From Novosphingobium sp. (lineage in GTDB: Bacteria > Pseudomonadota > Alphaproteobacteria > Sphingomonadales > Sphingomonadaceae), in the NCBI GenBank assembly GCA_025356575.1, contig JANXSP010000067.1:1-44131 (forward strand): DNA of 44,131 nt. The letters run 5' to 3'. The notes below the pieces were generated by a model, which saw nothing but the letters and a program-made list of their open reading frames with translations, was not told the DNA's origin and did not search any database. Positions 7,774 through 16,419 of this stretch are shown in pieces (the first letter of the stretch is position 1; every line of letters starts with the position of its first letter). The translations under genes were made by a program, and so were the position numbers.

Positions 7774-8727
7774 TCACGCGACCTCGCTCTGCTGCTGGAG
7801 GACCTGCATCGGTTTGCCGGCGATCGCGGTCCGGGCCACGGCCGCAGCCCACAGCACCGGGTGCGGCGAGGCCGCGTAGGCGCTGGGCGACGTATCCATG
7901 AAGCGGTGGAAATCGCGGATGAAGTGCGCCTGGTCGAAATACTGGCCGTCGAGCGTGTCGATCCACGCCAGCGATGGGTCGAGCATGAACTGGGCAAGGC
8001 TGCGCAAGAAGCGTTGGCGGCGCAGCAGCAGCTTGGGACTGAACCCGAACGCCGCGCCGGACAACCGTTCGAGCGCGCGCACCGTGATGCCCGTCCGCTC
8101 GGCAAACGCGGCGACCGAAGTCACCTCGGGGTCGAGCAAAGCGCCATGAGCCCTGAGTATGGCATCTTCCCCGCGCGCCGGGCGGTCGAGCATCGCCAGC
8201 AAGTGTGCGTCGATGCGCGCGGCGGCACCGGCAAAATCGTCGCCGGCCCGGTCACTGGTTCTGTCACTGGCCTTGTCACAGGCGAGCAGGGGGGCAAACG
8301 CCGCGAACGGGCTGTCGCGGCCGATCACTTCCCACAGGTCGGCAAATTCGCGTGCGGGAATGCCGACGAACCGCGCCCAGCCAAGCGGAAGCAGGCTGAC
8401 CGTCCAGTACCGGCCCGGTGCGAGCGAGAAATGCGTCGCGTGACTGGTCGGGCCGATCGCGCAGATCGGATTGCACGTCCGCAACGGGCCGGGACCGGTG
8501 CAGGCGGCCATGTCGCCGCCGACCGTCATGCGAATGTTCGGCCATTCGGGATAGACCTGGTCGAACACCGTCGGCGTCCCCGGATCGACGACCGTCTGCG
8601 AATAGGTGGAAACGTAACGGCGTAGCGGGCCCGCGGGCAAAGCGTAGCGGACAGTGACCCCCGGGTGCCGGTTGGCGGCTCGATCGAAAATTACGAATGC
8701 TCCATCGGCGGCCCACTTGCGCGGCAT
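7774..8727 (-). CDS. AraC family transcriptional regulator
   Basis: About 317 residues from ATG at 8727. The N-terminal sensing domain (about 1-190) begins PRKWAADGAFVIFD and includes VRYALPAGPLRRYV. The C-terminal half carries two helix-turn-helices: VAAFAERTGITVRALERLSG, then AQFMLDPSLAWIDTLDGQYFDQAHFIRDFHRFMDTSPSAY split over the second HTH, the classic AraC F-x-R-x-F-H-R ending. The tail VARTIAGKPMQVLQQQ is unusual. A 12-bp repeat in the gene (8251-8283) encodes SDR repeats in the interdomain linker. The frame extends upstream to 8835, but no good ribosome site supports the longer form. It is divergent from the ClpP-like gene at 8906; ligand and targets are unknown. Confidence 0.8.
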   Translation of the reverse strand: MPRKWAADGAFVIFDRAANRHPGVTVRYALPAGPLRRYVSTYSQTVVDPGTPTVFDQVYPEWPNIRMTVGGDMAACTGPGPLRTCNPICAIGPTSHATHFSLAPGRYWTVSLLPLGWARFVGIPAREFADLWEVIGRDSPFAAFAPLLACDKASDRTSDRAGDDFAGAAARIDAHLLAMLDRPARGEDAILRAHGALLDPEVTSVAAFAERTGITVRALERLSGAAFGFSPKLLLRRQRFLRSLAQFMLDPSLAWIDTLDGQYFDQAHFIRDFHRFMDTSPSAYAASPHPVLWAAAVARTAIAGKPMQVLQQQSEVA

Positions 8728-8905
8728 CGCTACAGCACGGGCGGGCGTCACTCCAGTAAATGATTGCCCGGCAGGGCACATGCCAGCGCGTGCTTGCCAG
8801 GAGACGGGCGACCGCTCGACCCCCGCTGACTGCAAAACGTCGGTAAGCCGCGCTTAACCTTTGCCGTTGGCAATCGGGTAAAGCTCGCGGGCGCATCGCG
8901 TGGTC

Positions 8906-9631
8906 ATGCGCTTGATCCGCTCGCTTGCCGCAATGGCTCTGGCTTTCGCGCCGCTTCACGCGGCCGCGCAAACCGTGGTGAGCGAGACCGTCGAGGTCAT
9001 CGACGATGACGGCGGCAACGACCGCGCGATCTTCGAAGGCGCGCCCGCGGTGCCGCAAGGCGTCGCGCGGTTCGGGCCGTTCCGCGTGCTCGATGGCGGC
9101 CGCGCCGCGCTGGTGGATGCCACCAGCAGCGATGCCCCGGCGCAGTTCGCCGCAATGCTGCGCGCTTATCCGGGGATCGCCACGCTCGAGATGATCGAGT
9201 GCCCGGGGACGTACGACGATGTCGCCAACTTGCAGCTGGGGCGCGCCATCCACGCGCGCGGGCTGGTAACGCACGTTCCGGCGGGCGGATCGGTCCGCTC
9301 GGGCGCGGTCGAGCTGTATCTGGCCGGAGCCGTCCACCGCGCCGATCCGGGCGCGGAATTCGCGGTCCATTCGTGGGAAGACGACAACGGCAAACAAGCG
9401 GTCGACTTTCCCGCCGACGCCCCCGTCAACCGCGCCTACCTTGATTATTACCGCGAAATGGGCATGAGCGCAGCAACCGCCGCGCGGTTCTATGCGATGA
9501 CCAACTCGGTCCCCAACGCCAGCGCGCGCTGGCTGACCGCGGCGGAGATGGACGGCTGGGCGGGCCAGAATGTGCCACCCGCGTCAGCAGCGACGCTCGC
9601 TTCGCTTGACTCGAACGCGGCGCTCAAGTAG
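8906..9631 (+). CDS. secreted ClpP/crotonase-fold protein (COG3904-like)
   Basis: About 241 residues with a Sec signal peptide (LIRSLAAMALAFAPLHAAAQ). The rest has the order of the predicted periplasmic ClpP-like family COG3904: FRVLDGGRAALVDA, LRAYPGIATLEMIECPG, LGRAIHARGLVTHVPAG, then VELYLAGAVHRADPGAEFAVHSW and YYREMGM. Where typical members have a G-x-C-A-S-A-C serine region, this one reads GSVRSGAVELY, so the catalytic Ser context is altered and it may not be a protease. The His of AVHSW is kept. GTG at 8900 is an alternative start. A strong terminator follows. It is divergent from the AraC gene, possibly its target. Confidence 0.65.
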   Translation: MRLIRSLAAMALAFAPLHAAAQTVVSETVEVIDDDGGNDRAIFEGAPAVPQGVARFGPFRVLDGGRAALVDATSSDAPAQFAAMLRAYPGIATLEMIECPGTYDDVANLQLGRAIHARGLVTHVPAGGSVRSGAVELYLAGAVHRADPGAEFAVHSWEDDNGKQAVDFPADAPVNRAYLDYYREMGMSAATAARFYAMTNSVPNASARWLTAAEMDGWAGQNVPPASAATLASLDSNAALK

Positions 9632-9649
9632 CTGCGCGAACCGATGGAC

Positions 9650-9675
9650 GGTCGCCTTTGCCGGCGGCCCTTTTT
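9650..9675 (+). terminator. intrinsic terminator
   Basis: Stem GGTCGCC (9650-9656) with GGCGGCC (9663-9669, one G-U pair), 6-nt loop, then C and five Ts. It separates the ClpP-like gene from rpmH. Confidence 0.8.
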
Positions 9676-9725
9676 GTTGGCGGCGCGCGGTAGCGGCGCG
9701 GTAGTTCAAGTTTGAGGTCAGTTCG

Positions 9726-9860
9726 ATGAAGCGCACGTTCCAGCCCAGCAATCTCGTGCGTGCGCGCCGGCATGGCTTTCGTCACCGCATGTCGACCGTG
9801 GGCGGGCGCACCGTGATCCGCAATCGCCGGGCGCGCGGGCGCAAGAAGCTGTCGGCCTGA
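9726..9860 (+). CDS. rpmH: ribosomal protein bL34
   Basis: A 44-residue protein beginning [20 protein letters not shown] and ending in the basic [13 protein letters not shown], the standard bL34 sequence and length. It is part of the 50S subunit. It is first in the conserved order rpmH-rnpA-yidD-yidC-engB, with rnpA 44 bp downstream. Confidence 0.98.
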   Translation: MKRTFQPSNLVRARRHGFRHRMSTVGGRTVIRNRRARGRKKLSA

Positions 9861-9904
9861 CCGCAGAACCTGCGCCGGGGGGCGTTGCGGCCAAGCCGCA
9901 CGTC

Positions 9905-10276
9905 TTGACCCGGCGCTCCGATTTTCTCGCTGCAAATTCCGGCCTGCGCGTGGCCCGCGCGGGCTTCGTGCTGCTTGCGCGGCCCAACGGCGGGGCGGGG
10001 CTGCGCTTTGGCATCACGGTGACCAAGCGGATCGGCAACGCGGTGGTCCGCAACCGGATGAAGCGGCGCTTCCGCGCGCTCGTCCGCGAGCTGCTGCCGG
10101 TTCACGGCCTGCCCGATAACGACCATGTCTTGATCGGGCGCGAAGGCGGGATCGAGCGCGATTTTGCCGCGCTGCGCGACGAACTGCGCGGCGCGCTGGG
10201 CAAGCTTGCCGCGGGGCAGGGCGATCCGCCGCGGCGCTCGGCCCGCGGGCGCGCGGGCAAGGGCCGGGCGCGGTGA
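9905..10276 (+). CDS. rnpA: ribonuclease P protein component
   Basis: A 123-residue basic protein that assists the RNase P RNA in cutting tRNA 5' leaders. It shows [10 protein letters not shown] at the start, [34 protein letters not shown] (the RNR motif that contacts RNA, residues about 40-60) and a basic tail. The start is TTG at 9905, the only standard start codon that fits; no strong ribosome site is visible, so coupling with rpmH is likely. Its stop overlaps the yidD GTG by 4 bp. Confidence 0.95.
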   Translation: MTRRSDFLAANSGLRVARAGFVLLARPNGGAGLRFGITVTKRIGNAVVRNRMKRRFRALVRELLPVHGLPDNDHVLIGREGGIERDFAALRDELRGALGKLAAGQGDPPRRSARGRAGKGRAR

Positions 10277-10482
10277 AGCAGGTGCTGATCTGGATCGCCC
10301 GCGGCTGGCAGCTCGGCCCCTCGCGTCTGCTCCCGCCATCGTGCCGCTACAACCCGACATGCTCGCAATACGCGATCGTCGCGCTCTCCCGCTACGGTGC
10401 GATTAAGGGTGGTTGGCTGGCGGCGAAGCGTATAAGCCGCTGCCACCCGTGGGGGGGACATGGCTTCGACCCGGTCCCCTGA
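10273..10482 (+). CDS. yidD: membrane protein insertion efficiency factor YidD
   Basis: A 69-residue protein with [20 protein letters not shown] at residues 12-31, [27 protein letters not shown] at the end and the conserved Cys residues. It is a small amphipathic peripheral inner-membrane protein that helps YidC-dependent insertion. It starts with GTG overlapping the rnpA stop (GTGA), giving tight translational coupling. yidC follows 77 bp later. Confidence 0.97.
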   Translation: MKQVLIWIARGWQLGPSRLLPPSCRYNPTCSQYAIVALSRYGAIKGGWLAAKRISRCHPWGGHGFDPVP

Positions 10483-10559
10483 GGCGAGCGCCCGAAACCG
10501 GGCTCTTGAAGCAAGATGCGCCTACCCCACTTTGTAGCCGGACGGATTAGGGACAACTC

Positions 10560-12383
10560 GTGGACAATCAGCGTAACGTCATCCTTGCGGTGATCCTCAC
10601 CGGGCTGCTGTTGTTCGGCTGGGATTCGGCGGTGCGGTACATGTATCCGCACGCCAATCGCCCGGTGGCGGTCGCGCCGGTGGCGGCGGGCAGCACCGGG
10701 GCGGCAAGTCTGGGCGCGGCAACCCCCGGCGCGGTGCCGGCATCCGCCGATCCCGCCGCCCCGGCCAAGCCGACGCGCGAAGGCGGGCTGACCAGCGCAA
10801 ACGACGTCGCGCTCGAGAACACCGATCTTGCCACCGCGCTCAAGGCGCCCACCCGCGTGCCGATCGCGGCGCCCGGGCTCTCGGGCTCGATCAACCTGGT
10901 CGGCGCGGCGGTCGACGATCTCGTCATCAACCGCCACCGCGCCAACATGGCCAAGGACAGCGGGCCCGAACGGCTGTTCTCCCCTGCCGGAACCCCGGCG
11001 CAGCATTATGCGCGGTTCGGCTGGGCCGGCGCGGGGCTGGCCGCGCCCGACGCCAAGACCCTGTGGACGGCTCCCGCCGGCGCGCGGCTGACCCCGCAGA
11101 CGCCGGTTACGCTGACCGCCACCGCGGCGGCCGGGCAAAGCTTCGCGATCCGTTTCGCGATCGACGACAACTACCTGATCACCGCAACGCAGACCGTGGT
11201 CAACACCGGCGCCGCGCCGATCACCGTGCGCCCCGTGGCACAGATCGGGCGGACCGATCGCACCGCCAGCGTCGATACCTGGAACGTCCAGTCGGGACCG
11301 GTCGGCGCGTTTGGCGGGGCGATCGATTTCAGCACCAATTACAAGGATGTGCGCGAGGCCGGGACCGTGGCGGGCAAAGGCCGCGCCGGCTGGGTCGGGT
11401 TCACCGACATCTACTGGATGTCGGCACTGGCTCCCCGGGGCGACGGCGCAAACGGCACCACTGGCGATTTTCGCGCGCTCGGCAGCGGGCTCTATCTCGC
11501 CGATCTGCTCTACCCGCAGACCGTGCTCGCGCCCGGTACGCAGTTGACGCGCACGACCCAGCTGTTCGCCGGGGCCAAGGAAAGCGCGGTTCTCGACAAG
11601 TACGAGGGTGCGGGAATCGAGAAATTCGGGCTGGCGATCGACTGGGGCTGGTTCCGCTGGTTCGAAAAACCGATCTTCCAACTGCTCACCTGGCTGTTCC
11701 ACCTCACCGGCAACTTCGGCGTGGCGATCATCCTGCTGACCGTGATCATCCGCTCGCTGATGTTCCCCGTGGCGCAGCGCCAGTTTGCCAGCATGGCCTC
11801 GATGAAGGCGGTCCAGCCAAAATTGAAGGCGCTCCAGGAACGCTACAAGGACGACAAGCCCAAGCTCCAGCAGGAGACGATGGCGCTGTACAAGTCCGAA
11901 GGCGTCAACCCGCTCGCCGGTTGCCTGCCGATCTTCTTGCAAATCCCGGTGTTCTTCGCGCTCTACAAGACGCTGATCCTGTCGATCGAAATGCGACACC
12001 AGCCGTTCGCGTTGTGGATCAAGGATCTGTCCGCGCCCGATCCCGCGCATATCCTCAACCTGTTCGGGATGCTGCCGTTCACGCCGCCCAGCTTCCTCGG
12101 CATCGGGGTGCTCGCGGTGCTGCTGGGGGTGACGATGTGGATGCAGTTCAAGCTCAACCCGGCGCAGATGGACCCTGCGCAGCAGCAGGTCTTCGCGATC
12201 ATGCCGTGGATGATGATGTTCGTGATGGCGCCGTTCGCGGCGGGTCTGCTCATTTACTGGATCACATCCAACCTGCTCACGATCGCGCAGCAGAAGTTCC
12301 TCTACAGCCGCCACCCCGCGCTCGCCGCGCAAGTCGACAAGGACAAGACTTCGGCCAAGAACGCGGTCGTGCGCGGCAAGTGA
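10560..12383 (+). CDS. yidC: membrane protein insertase YidC
   Basis: A 607-residue protein starting at GTG 10560 after an AGGGA site. It has an N-terminal membrane anchor (VILAVILTGLLLFGW), an Ala/Pro-rich linker, the large periplasmic beta-sandwich domain (about 90-350) and the C-terminal five-helix insertase domain beginning WFRWFEKPIFQLLTWLF. The conserved Arg in the hydrophilic groove is at about residue 398 (TVIIRSLMFP), and the C1 hairpin follows (MKAVQPKLKALQERY). It ends in a basic tail. YidC inserts inner-membrane proteins alone or with Sec. The stop overlaps engB. Confidence 0.97.
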   Translation: MDNQRNVILAVILTGLLLFGWDSAVRYMYPHANRPVAVAPVAAGSTGAASLGAATPGAVPASADPAAPAKPTREGGLTSANDVALENTDLATALKAPTRVPIAAPGLSGSINLVGAAVDDLVINRHRANMAKDSGPERLFSPAGTPAQHYARFGWAGAGLAAPDAKTLWTAPAGARLTPQTPVTLTATAAAGQSFAIRFAIDDNYLITATQTVVNTGAAPITVRPVAQIGRTDRTASVDTWNVQSGPVGAFGGAIDFSTNYKDVREAGTVAGKGRAGWVGFTDIYWMSALAPRGDGANGTTGDFRALGSGLYLADLLYPQTVLAPGTQLTRTTQLFAGAKESAVLDKYEGAGIEKFGLAIDWGWFRWFEKPIFQLLTWLFHLTGNFGVAIILLTVIIRSLMFPVAQRQFASMASMKAVQPKLKALQERYKDDKPKLQQETMALYKSEGVNPLAGCLPIFLQIPVFFALYKTLILSIEMRHQPFALWIKDLSAPDPAHILNLFGMLPFTPPSFLGIGVLAVLLGVTMWMQFKLNPAQMDPAQQQVFAIMPWMMMFVMAPFAAGLLIYWITSNLLTIAQQKFLYSRHPALAAQVDKDKTSAKNAVVRGK

Positions 12384-13057
12384 ATACCGAGCAACCAGAA
12401 GACTTCAACATCGGCGGCGACAAGGCCAGTTCGGCAGAAGCCGAGCGCGCGCGCGTGCTGTTCGCCGGGCGGATCGAGTTCCTCAAGAGCGCGCCCGCGC
12501 TCAAGTTCCTGCCCGATCCGGGCGAGCCCGAGATCGCGTTTGCCGGGCGCTCCAACGTCGGCAAATCGTCGCTGCTCAACGCGCTGACCGGGCGGCGCTC
12601 GATCGCGCGGACCTCGGTCACCCCGGGGCGCACGCAGGAGCTCAACTTTTTCGAGGTCGGCGATCCGGCCCAGTTGCGGCTGGTCGACATGCCCGGCTAC
12701 GGCTTCGCCAAGGCGCCGCCCGCGGTGGTCGAGCAGTGGCGCAAGTTGGTACGCGATTTTCTCCGCGGCCGCGCGGTGCTCAAACGCACGTTGGTCCTGA
12801 TCGACGCGCGCCATGGCCCCAAGCCGGTCGACGCCGAGATGATGACCATGCTCGACGAAGCCGCGGTCGGCTACCGCCTGGTCCTGACCAAGGCCGACAA
12901 GATCAAGGCCAGCGACCTCGCCGATGCGCTGGCAAGGACGCAGGCGGAAGCAAGGAAGCACACCGCGGCGTTTCCCGATGTGCTGGTGACCTCGGCGGAG
13001 ACGAAACTGGGGATCGACGAACTACGGACGGCAGTGCTGGGCGACGCGGGGATTTAG
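12380..13057 (+). CDS. engB: ribosome biogenesis GTPase EngB (YihA/YsxC)
   Basis: A 225-residue TRAFAC GTPase needed for 50S assembly. G1 GRSNVGKSS is at 56-64, the switch region TSVTPGRTQ at 78-86, G3 DMPGYGFA at 103-110, G4 TKADK and G5 TSAETKLG. The start is GTG at 12380, overlapping the yidC stop by 4 bp (GTGA), so the frame begins NTEQPED after the initiator. The yidC-engB order is common in alphaproteobacteria. Confidence 0.96.
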   Translation: MNTEQPEDFNIGGDKASSAEAERARVLFAGRIEFLKSAPALKFLPDPGEPEIAFAGRSNVGKSSLLNALTGRRSIARTSVTPGRTQELNFFEVGDPAQLRLVDMPGYGFAKAPPAVVEQWRKLVRDFLRGRAVLKRTLVLIDARHGPKPVDAEMMTMLDEAAVGYRLVLTKADKIKASDLADALARTQAEARKHTAAFPDVLVTSAETKLGIDELRTAVLGDAGI

Positions 13058-13067
13058 CTACCGGCGG

Positions 13068-14009
13068 TCAGACCACATGGCTCGGCGCTAGCAGGCATGC
13101 TTCATGTTCGTCGCGTTCGATCTGGATGGTCGAATGGCCGATCTCGAAGCGATCGTGCAGCATCGCGCTGATGTCGTGGAGGAACGTATCGCCAGGGCAG
13201 CCGCCAGGCAGAACCAGATGGCAGGTAAGCGCGGTTTCGGTGGTGCTCATCGGCCAGATGTGCAGGTCGTGAAGCTTGCTTACGCCTGGCAGAGCGACCA
13301 GCGCGGCCACCACTTCGGCCGGGACAATGTTCTCTGGTACTCGGTCGAGCGACATCGTCACCGAACTGCGCAGCAACCCCCAGGTCCCGATCAGGATCAC
13401 CGCGACGATTGCCAGGCTCGCCGCAGGATCGAGCCACAACCAGCCCGTTCGGATCACCAGGAAGCCGGCGATCACCACTCCCGCCGACACCGCTGCGTCG
13501 GACGCCATGTGCAAAAATGCGCCGCGGATGTTGATGTCGCCCTTGCGGCCCCGGGCGAAGAGCCAGGCTGTGGCGCCGTTGACGACAATGCCCACGGCCG
13601 CCACGCCCATGATTACCCCGCCCGCTACCGGCTGGGGATGGATCAGCCGCTGGACCGCTTCGAACGCAATCGCGCCGATCGCGACCAACAGGAACACGGC
13701 GTTGAATAATGCCGCCAGGATCGACGATCGCCGCAGTCCATAAGAATAGTTCGCGGTCGGCTGGCGCTTGGACAGGCTCGCCGCTCCCCAAGCGATCAAC
13801 AGGCCCAACACGTCGGACAGATTGTGCCCGGCATCGGCCAGCAGCGCCACGGAATTCACCGCGATGCCATAGCCAGCTTCCACGACCACGAAGCCTGTAT
13901 TGAGCAGCGTACCGATCAGGAAGGCCTGCCCGAAACTGGCGGGCGCATGGTCGTGACCGGCAGCGGCCGACTTGTGGTCGTGGCCCGAGTGATCGCTATG
14001 GTCGGACAT
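13068..14009 (-). CDS. cation diffusion facilitator (Zn/Co/Cd efflux), CzcD-like
   Basis: About 313 residues, six membrane helices. The N-terminus is His/Asp-rich (HSDHSGHDHK, then GHDHAP), a cytoplasmic metal-collecting tail. Metal-site motifs are H62-xxx-D66 (HNLSD) in helix II and H167-xxx-D171 (HMASD) in helix V, the H/D pair of Zn-type CDF proteins. The C-terminal ferredoxin-like cytoplasmic domain has LHDLHIWPMSTTETALTCHL and ends with HSTIQIE. It exports divalent metal in exchange for protons. A TTG at 14021 could add four residues; the ATG is better. It is convergent with engB with 10 bp between stops. No metal regulator is adjacent. Confidence 0.92.
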   Translation of the reverse strand: MSDHSDHSGHDHKSAAAGHDHAPASFGQAFLIGTLLNTGFVVVEAGYGIAVNSVALLADAGHNLSDVLGLLIAWGAASLSKRQPTANYSYGLRRSSILAALFNAVFLLVAIGAIAFEAVQRLIHPQPVAGGVIMGVAAVGIVVNGATAWLFARGRKGDINIRGAFLHMASDAAVSAGVVIAGFLVIRTGWLWLDPAASLAIVAVILIGTWGLLRSSVTMSLDRVPENIVPAEVVAALVALPGVSKLHDLHIWPMSTTETALTCHLVLPGGCPGDTFLHDISAMLHDRFEIGHSTIQIERDEHEACLLAPSHVV

Positions 14010-14158
14010 CGATTTATCCAATTCGGCTTGGTTATCGCGATTTGCCGTCGGCTCTTAGCAGGCAACCCCGCTGCCCGAACTGAAATCTGCGCGGGTGCCG
14101 CGCCGGCGCGTGCGGCGGCTGGCGGCTGTCCCTGGACGACCTGACGTGCGTAGGATCC

Positions 14159-15316
14159 CTACCGCACTCCCAACCCCCGCGCGATGATCCCGCGCAGTAT
14201 CTCCCGCGTGCCCCCGCGCAAGCTCCAGCTTGGTGCGTTGAGCACGATGTTGCCGAGCACCCCCGCGTAGGCTGCCGCCGCCCTTGGATCGGGCTCTGCA
14301 TCCACCAGTTCGCGGGCGATGTCGGGCAGGGCTTGCTCGAACAATGCGCCGACGTCCTTGACGATCGCCGCCTGCAGCCCCGCGTCGGCCTTGTCGTGGA
14401 GCATCGCGGTGACCGAGCGCGAGAGCCGCCGTAGCACGGCGAGCCGCGCGGTGACCCGGCCCAGCGTGATTTGCGCAAAGTCGCTGTCGCGTGCCGCCAA
14501 GACTGCGATCAGCTGCTTGAGCAGTTCGATCGAGGACAGGAACCGCTCTGGCCCCGAACGCTCGAACGCGAGCTCGCTCATCACCTGTTCCCAGCCCTGG
14601 CCTTCGGCGCCCAGCAGCATGTCGGCGGGGACGATCGCGTCCTCGAAATGCATTTCGTTGAAGTGGTGCTGGCCGGCGAGGTCGATGATCGGTCTGATCG
14701 TGAGGCCGGGGGTGTTCTTGAGGTCGACGAGGAACTGGCTGGTGCCCGCCTGGCGCTCGGCCGGGCCGCCGCTGCCGGTGCGGCAGAACAGGATCACCCA
14801 ATCGGCCTCGTGCGCGAAGCTGGTCCACAGCTTGGTCCCGGTGATGCGGTAGTTGTCGCCGTCCCTGATGGCCCGCGTGCGCGTTGCGGCGAGGTCGGAG
14901 CCCGAGTCCGGCTCGCTCATCCCGATGCAGAATGCGGCCTGGCCCGCGGCGATCTGCGGCAAGAGCAGGTCCTTCTGCGCCTGCGTCCCGTACTTGATGA
15001 TCGATGGTCCGCTCTGGCGGTCGGCGATCCAGTGCGCGCCGACGGGAGCCCCCGCGGCGAGCGATTCCTCGACCACGACATAGCGTTCGAACGCGCTGCG
15101 TTCGTGCCCGCCGTATTGCTTGGGCCAGGTCATCCCGAGGTATCCGGCCTGGCCCATCGCGCGGCTGAACCCGCGGTCGAACCCGTACCAGTTGTCCGAA
15201 CGCTGGCGCGGGGTGCGGTCCTTGAGCTGTTCGGCGAGGAAGCCGCGGAATTCGCTCCGTAGCGCGGTGACCGCGGCGGTGTCGGCAGGGGGCGAGGGGA
15301 AAGGGATCGCGGTCAT
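14159..15316 (-). CDS. acyl-CoA dehydrogenase, large/alpha-type subunit
   Basis: A 385-residue flavoprotein that desaturates an acyl-CoA thioester at C2-C3. The N-terminal helical domain carries GYLGMTWPKQYGGHERS. The middle beta domain has the FAD/substrate motif FCIGMSEPDSGSDLA and ITGTKLWTSFAHEADWVI. The C-terminal helices include LAFERSGPERF and the signature SLRGGTREILRGIIARGLG. It starts at ATG 15316, overlapping the stop of a second acyl-CoA dehydrogenase gene (ATGA). Such coupled pairs usually form heterotetramers acting on bulky substrates (steroid side chains, branched or aromatic acids), known from actinobacterial ChsE-type enzymes. The substrate here cannot be told. Confidence 0.9.
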   Translation of the reverse strand: MTAIPFPSPPADTAAVTALRSEFRGFLAEQLKDRTPRQRSDNWYGFDRGFSRAMGQAGYLGMTWPKQYGGHERSAFERYVVVEESLAAGAPVGAHWIADRQSGPSIIKYGTQAQKDLLLPQIAAGQAAFCIGMSEPDSGSDLAATRTRAIRDGDNYRITGTKLWTSFAHEADWVILFCRTGSGGPAERQAGTSQFLVDLKNTPGLTIRPIIDLAGQHHFNEMHFEDAIVPADMLLGAEGQGWEQVMSELAFERSGPERFLSSIELLKQLIAVLAARDSDFAQITLGRVTARLAVLRRLSRSVTAMLHDKADAGLQAAIVKDVGALFEQALPDIARELVDAEPDPRAAAAYAGVLGNIVLNAPSWSLRGGTREILRGIIARGLGVR

Positions 15317-16296
15317 AGCGAAGTCACCATCGGCCAGTATCCATCCGCCCCGGCCGCCAGCGCGGCCTTGCCCAGCAGCCGGGCCCAGTGGACCTGGCCG
15401 CCAAACTCGTCGCGCCACGTCCACAGCGCGGTGGTGTGGCGGTGGAGCGGGTATTCGCGGGTGAAGCCGATCGCGCCGTGCATCTGCGTGGCGATCGAGG
15501 CGCCGTTGCCCGCAGCCTCACGCGCGCGCAGCGATCCCGCGGCGACCCCGGCGAGATCCCCGCGCGCCAGTGCCTCGCCCGCCAGGTCGGCGGCGGCCGT
15601 GGCGCAGGCGAGTTCGCCCGCGAGCTTGGCAAGCTCGTGCTGGACCGCCTGGAACCTGGCGAGCGGCTTGCCGAACTGCACCCGGGTCGAGGTGTGCGCC
15701 AGCGTCAGGTCGAGCGCGGCCTCGAGCGCGCCGGCAATCTGGAACGCGCGGATCGCGGCGCCCTCGGCGAGAAGATCGTGAGCGAGCGGGGCGCCTTCAT
15801 CCGCAGCCCAATCGAACGTGATGGTTTCGCGCGGCTCACCCGTCAGTGCGTGTTCAGCCTCCGCAATCGTCCACCCCGCGCGCGGGACGCGGTAGAGCCG
15901 GCCGCCGACGCTGAGCGCGAGGCATTCGAGCTTGTCTGCCCAGGCGACGCGGCTTGCGGTGCCGGTGAGCCGGCCCCCGGCGATCGTCCCGCCCTCGGCC
16001 AGCCCCGCCGCGCCCTCGGCCAGCGGCAATCCGGCCGCCGCCAGAAGGCGGTTGGCGGCCATGGTCTCTGCAACCGGCAGCGGTACCGCGCGGCGTCCGA
16101 GCAGCCGCAGAACTTCTCCGGTTTCCGCCGCGCTCAGTCCGAACCCGCCCCGGTCATCGCTCAGCAGTGCGAGCGGCAAGCCGTTCGCGGCGATCTCGTC
16201 CCACGCAGCGCCGAGCCATTCGCCTTGGGCAGCACGGGCGAGCGCAGCGTCATCGAGGTGGGCGTCGAACAAGCGCTCAAGCATATCGGCGAGCAT
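15313..16296 (-). CDS. acyl-CoA dehydrogenase, short/beta-type subunit
   Basis: A 327-residue acyl-CoA dehydrogenase-like protein, about 50 residues short of the family norm. The N-terminal domain has LALLSDDRGGFGLSAAE. The middle domain is degenerate, with no xEPxxGSD motif where FAD and substrate would be bound. The C-terminal domain keeps RVQFGKPLARFQAVQHELA and MHGAIGFTREYPLHRHT. Loss of the middle motif is typical of the FAD-assisting partner in heteromeric acyl-CoA dehydrogenases, and the 4-bp overlap with the next gene supports 1:1 assembly. The start at 16296 has a GGAGG site just after the tRNA gene and a run of seven Ts. Confidence 0.87.
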   Translation of the reverse strand: MLADMLERLFDAHLDDAALARAAQGEWLGAAWDEIAANGLPLALLSDDRGGFGLSAAETGEVLRLLGRRAVPLPVAETMAANRLLAAAGLPLAEGAAGLAEGGTIAGGRLTGTASRVAWADKLECLALSVGGRLYRVPRAGWTIAEAEHALTGEPRETITFDWAADEGAPLAHDLLAEGAAIRAFQIAGALEAALDLTLAHTSTRVQFGKPLARFQAVQHELAKLAGELACATAAADLAGEALARGDLAGVAAGSLRAREAAGNGASIATQMHGAIGFTREYPLHRHTTALWTWRDEFGGQVHWARLLGKAALAAGADGYWPMVTSL

Positions 16297-16321
16297 TGGA
16301 GCCTCCGCGCGGGAAAAAAAT

Positions 16322-16397
<76 letters not shown>

Positions 16398-16419
16398 CCG
16401 GTTGAAAATGCGCTTTGCG

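Noticed and set aside
10392..12332. 646-residue open frame opposite yidC
   Set aside because: Low-complexity His/Arg/Asp product without domains; yidC on the other strand is unambiguous.
11063..13057. 664-residue frame running from yidC into engB, as a fusion
   Set aside because: The first two thirds are an off-frame shadow of yidC; only the part from GTG 12380 is EngB.
14010..14158. Metal riboswitch or attenuator upstream of the CDF gene
   Set aside because: The 149-bp region is GC-rich with no recognisable riboswitch core or terminator/anti-terminator pair.
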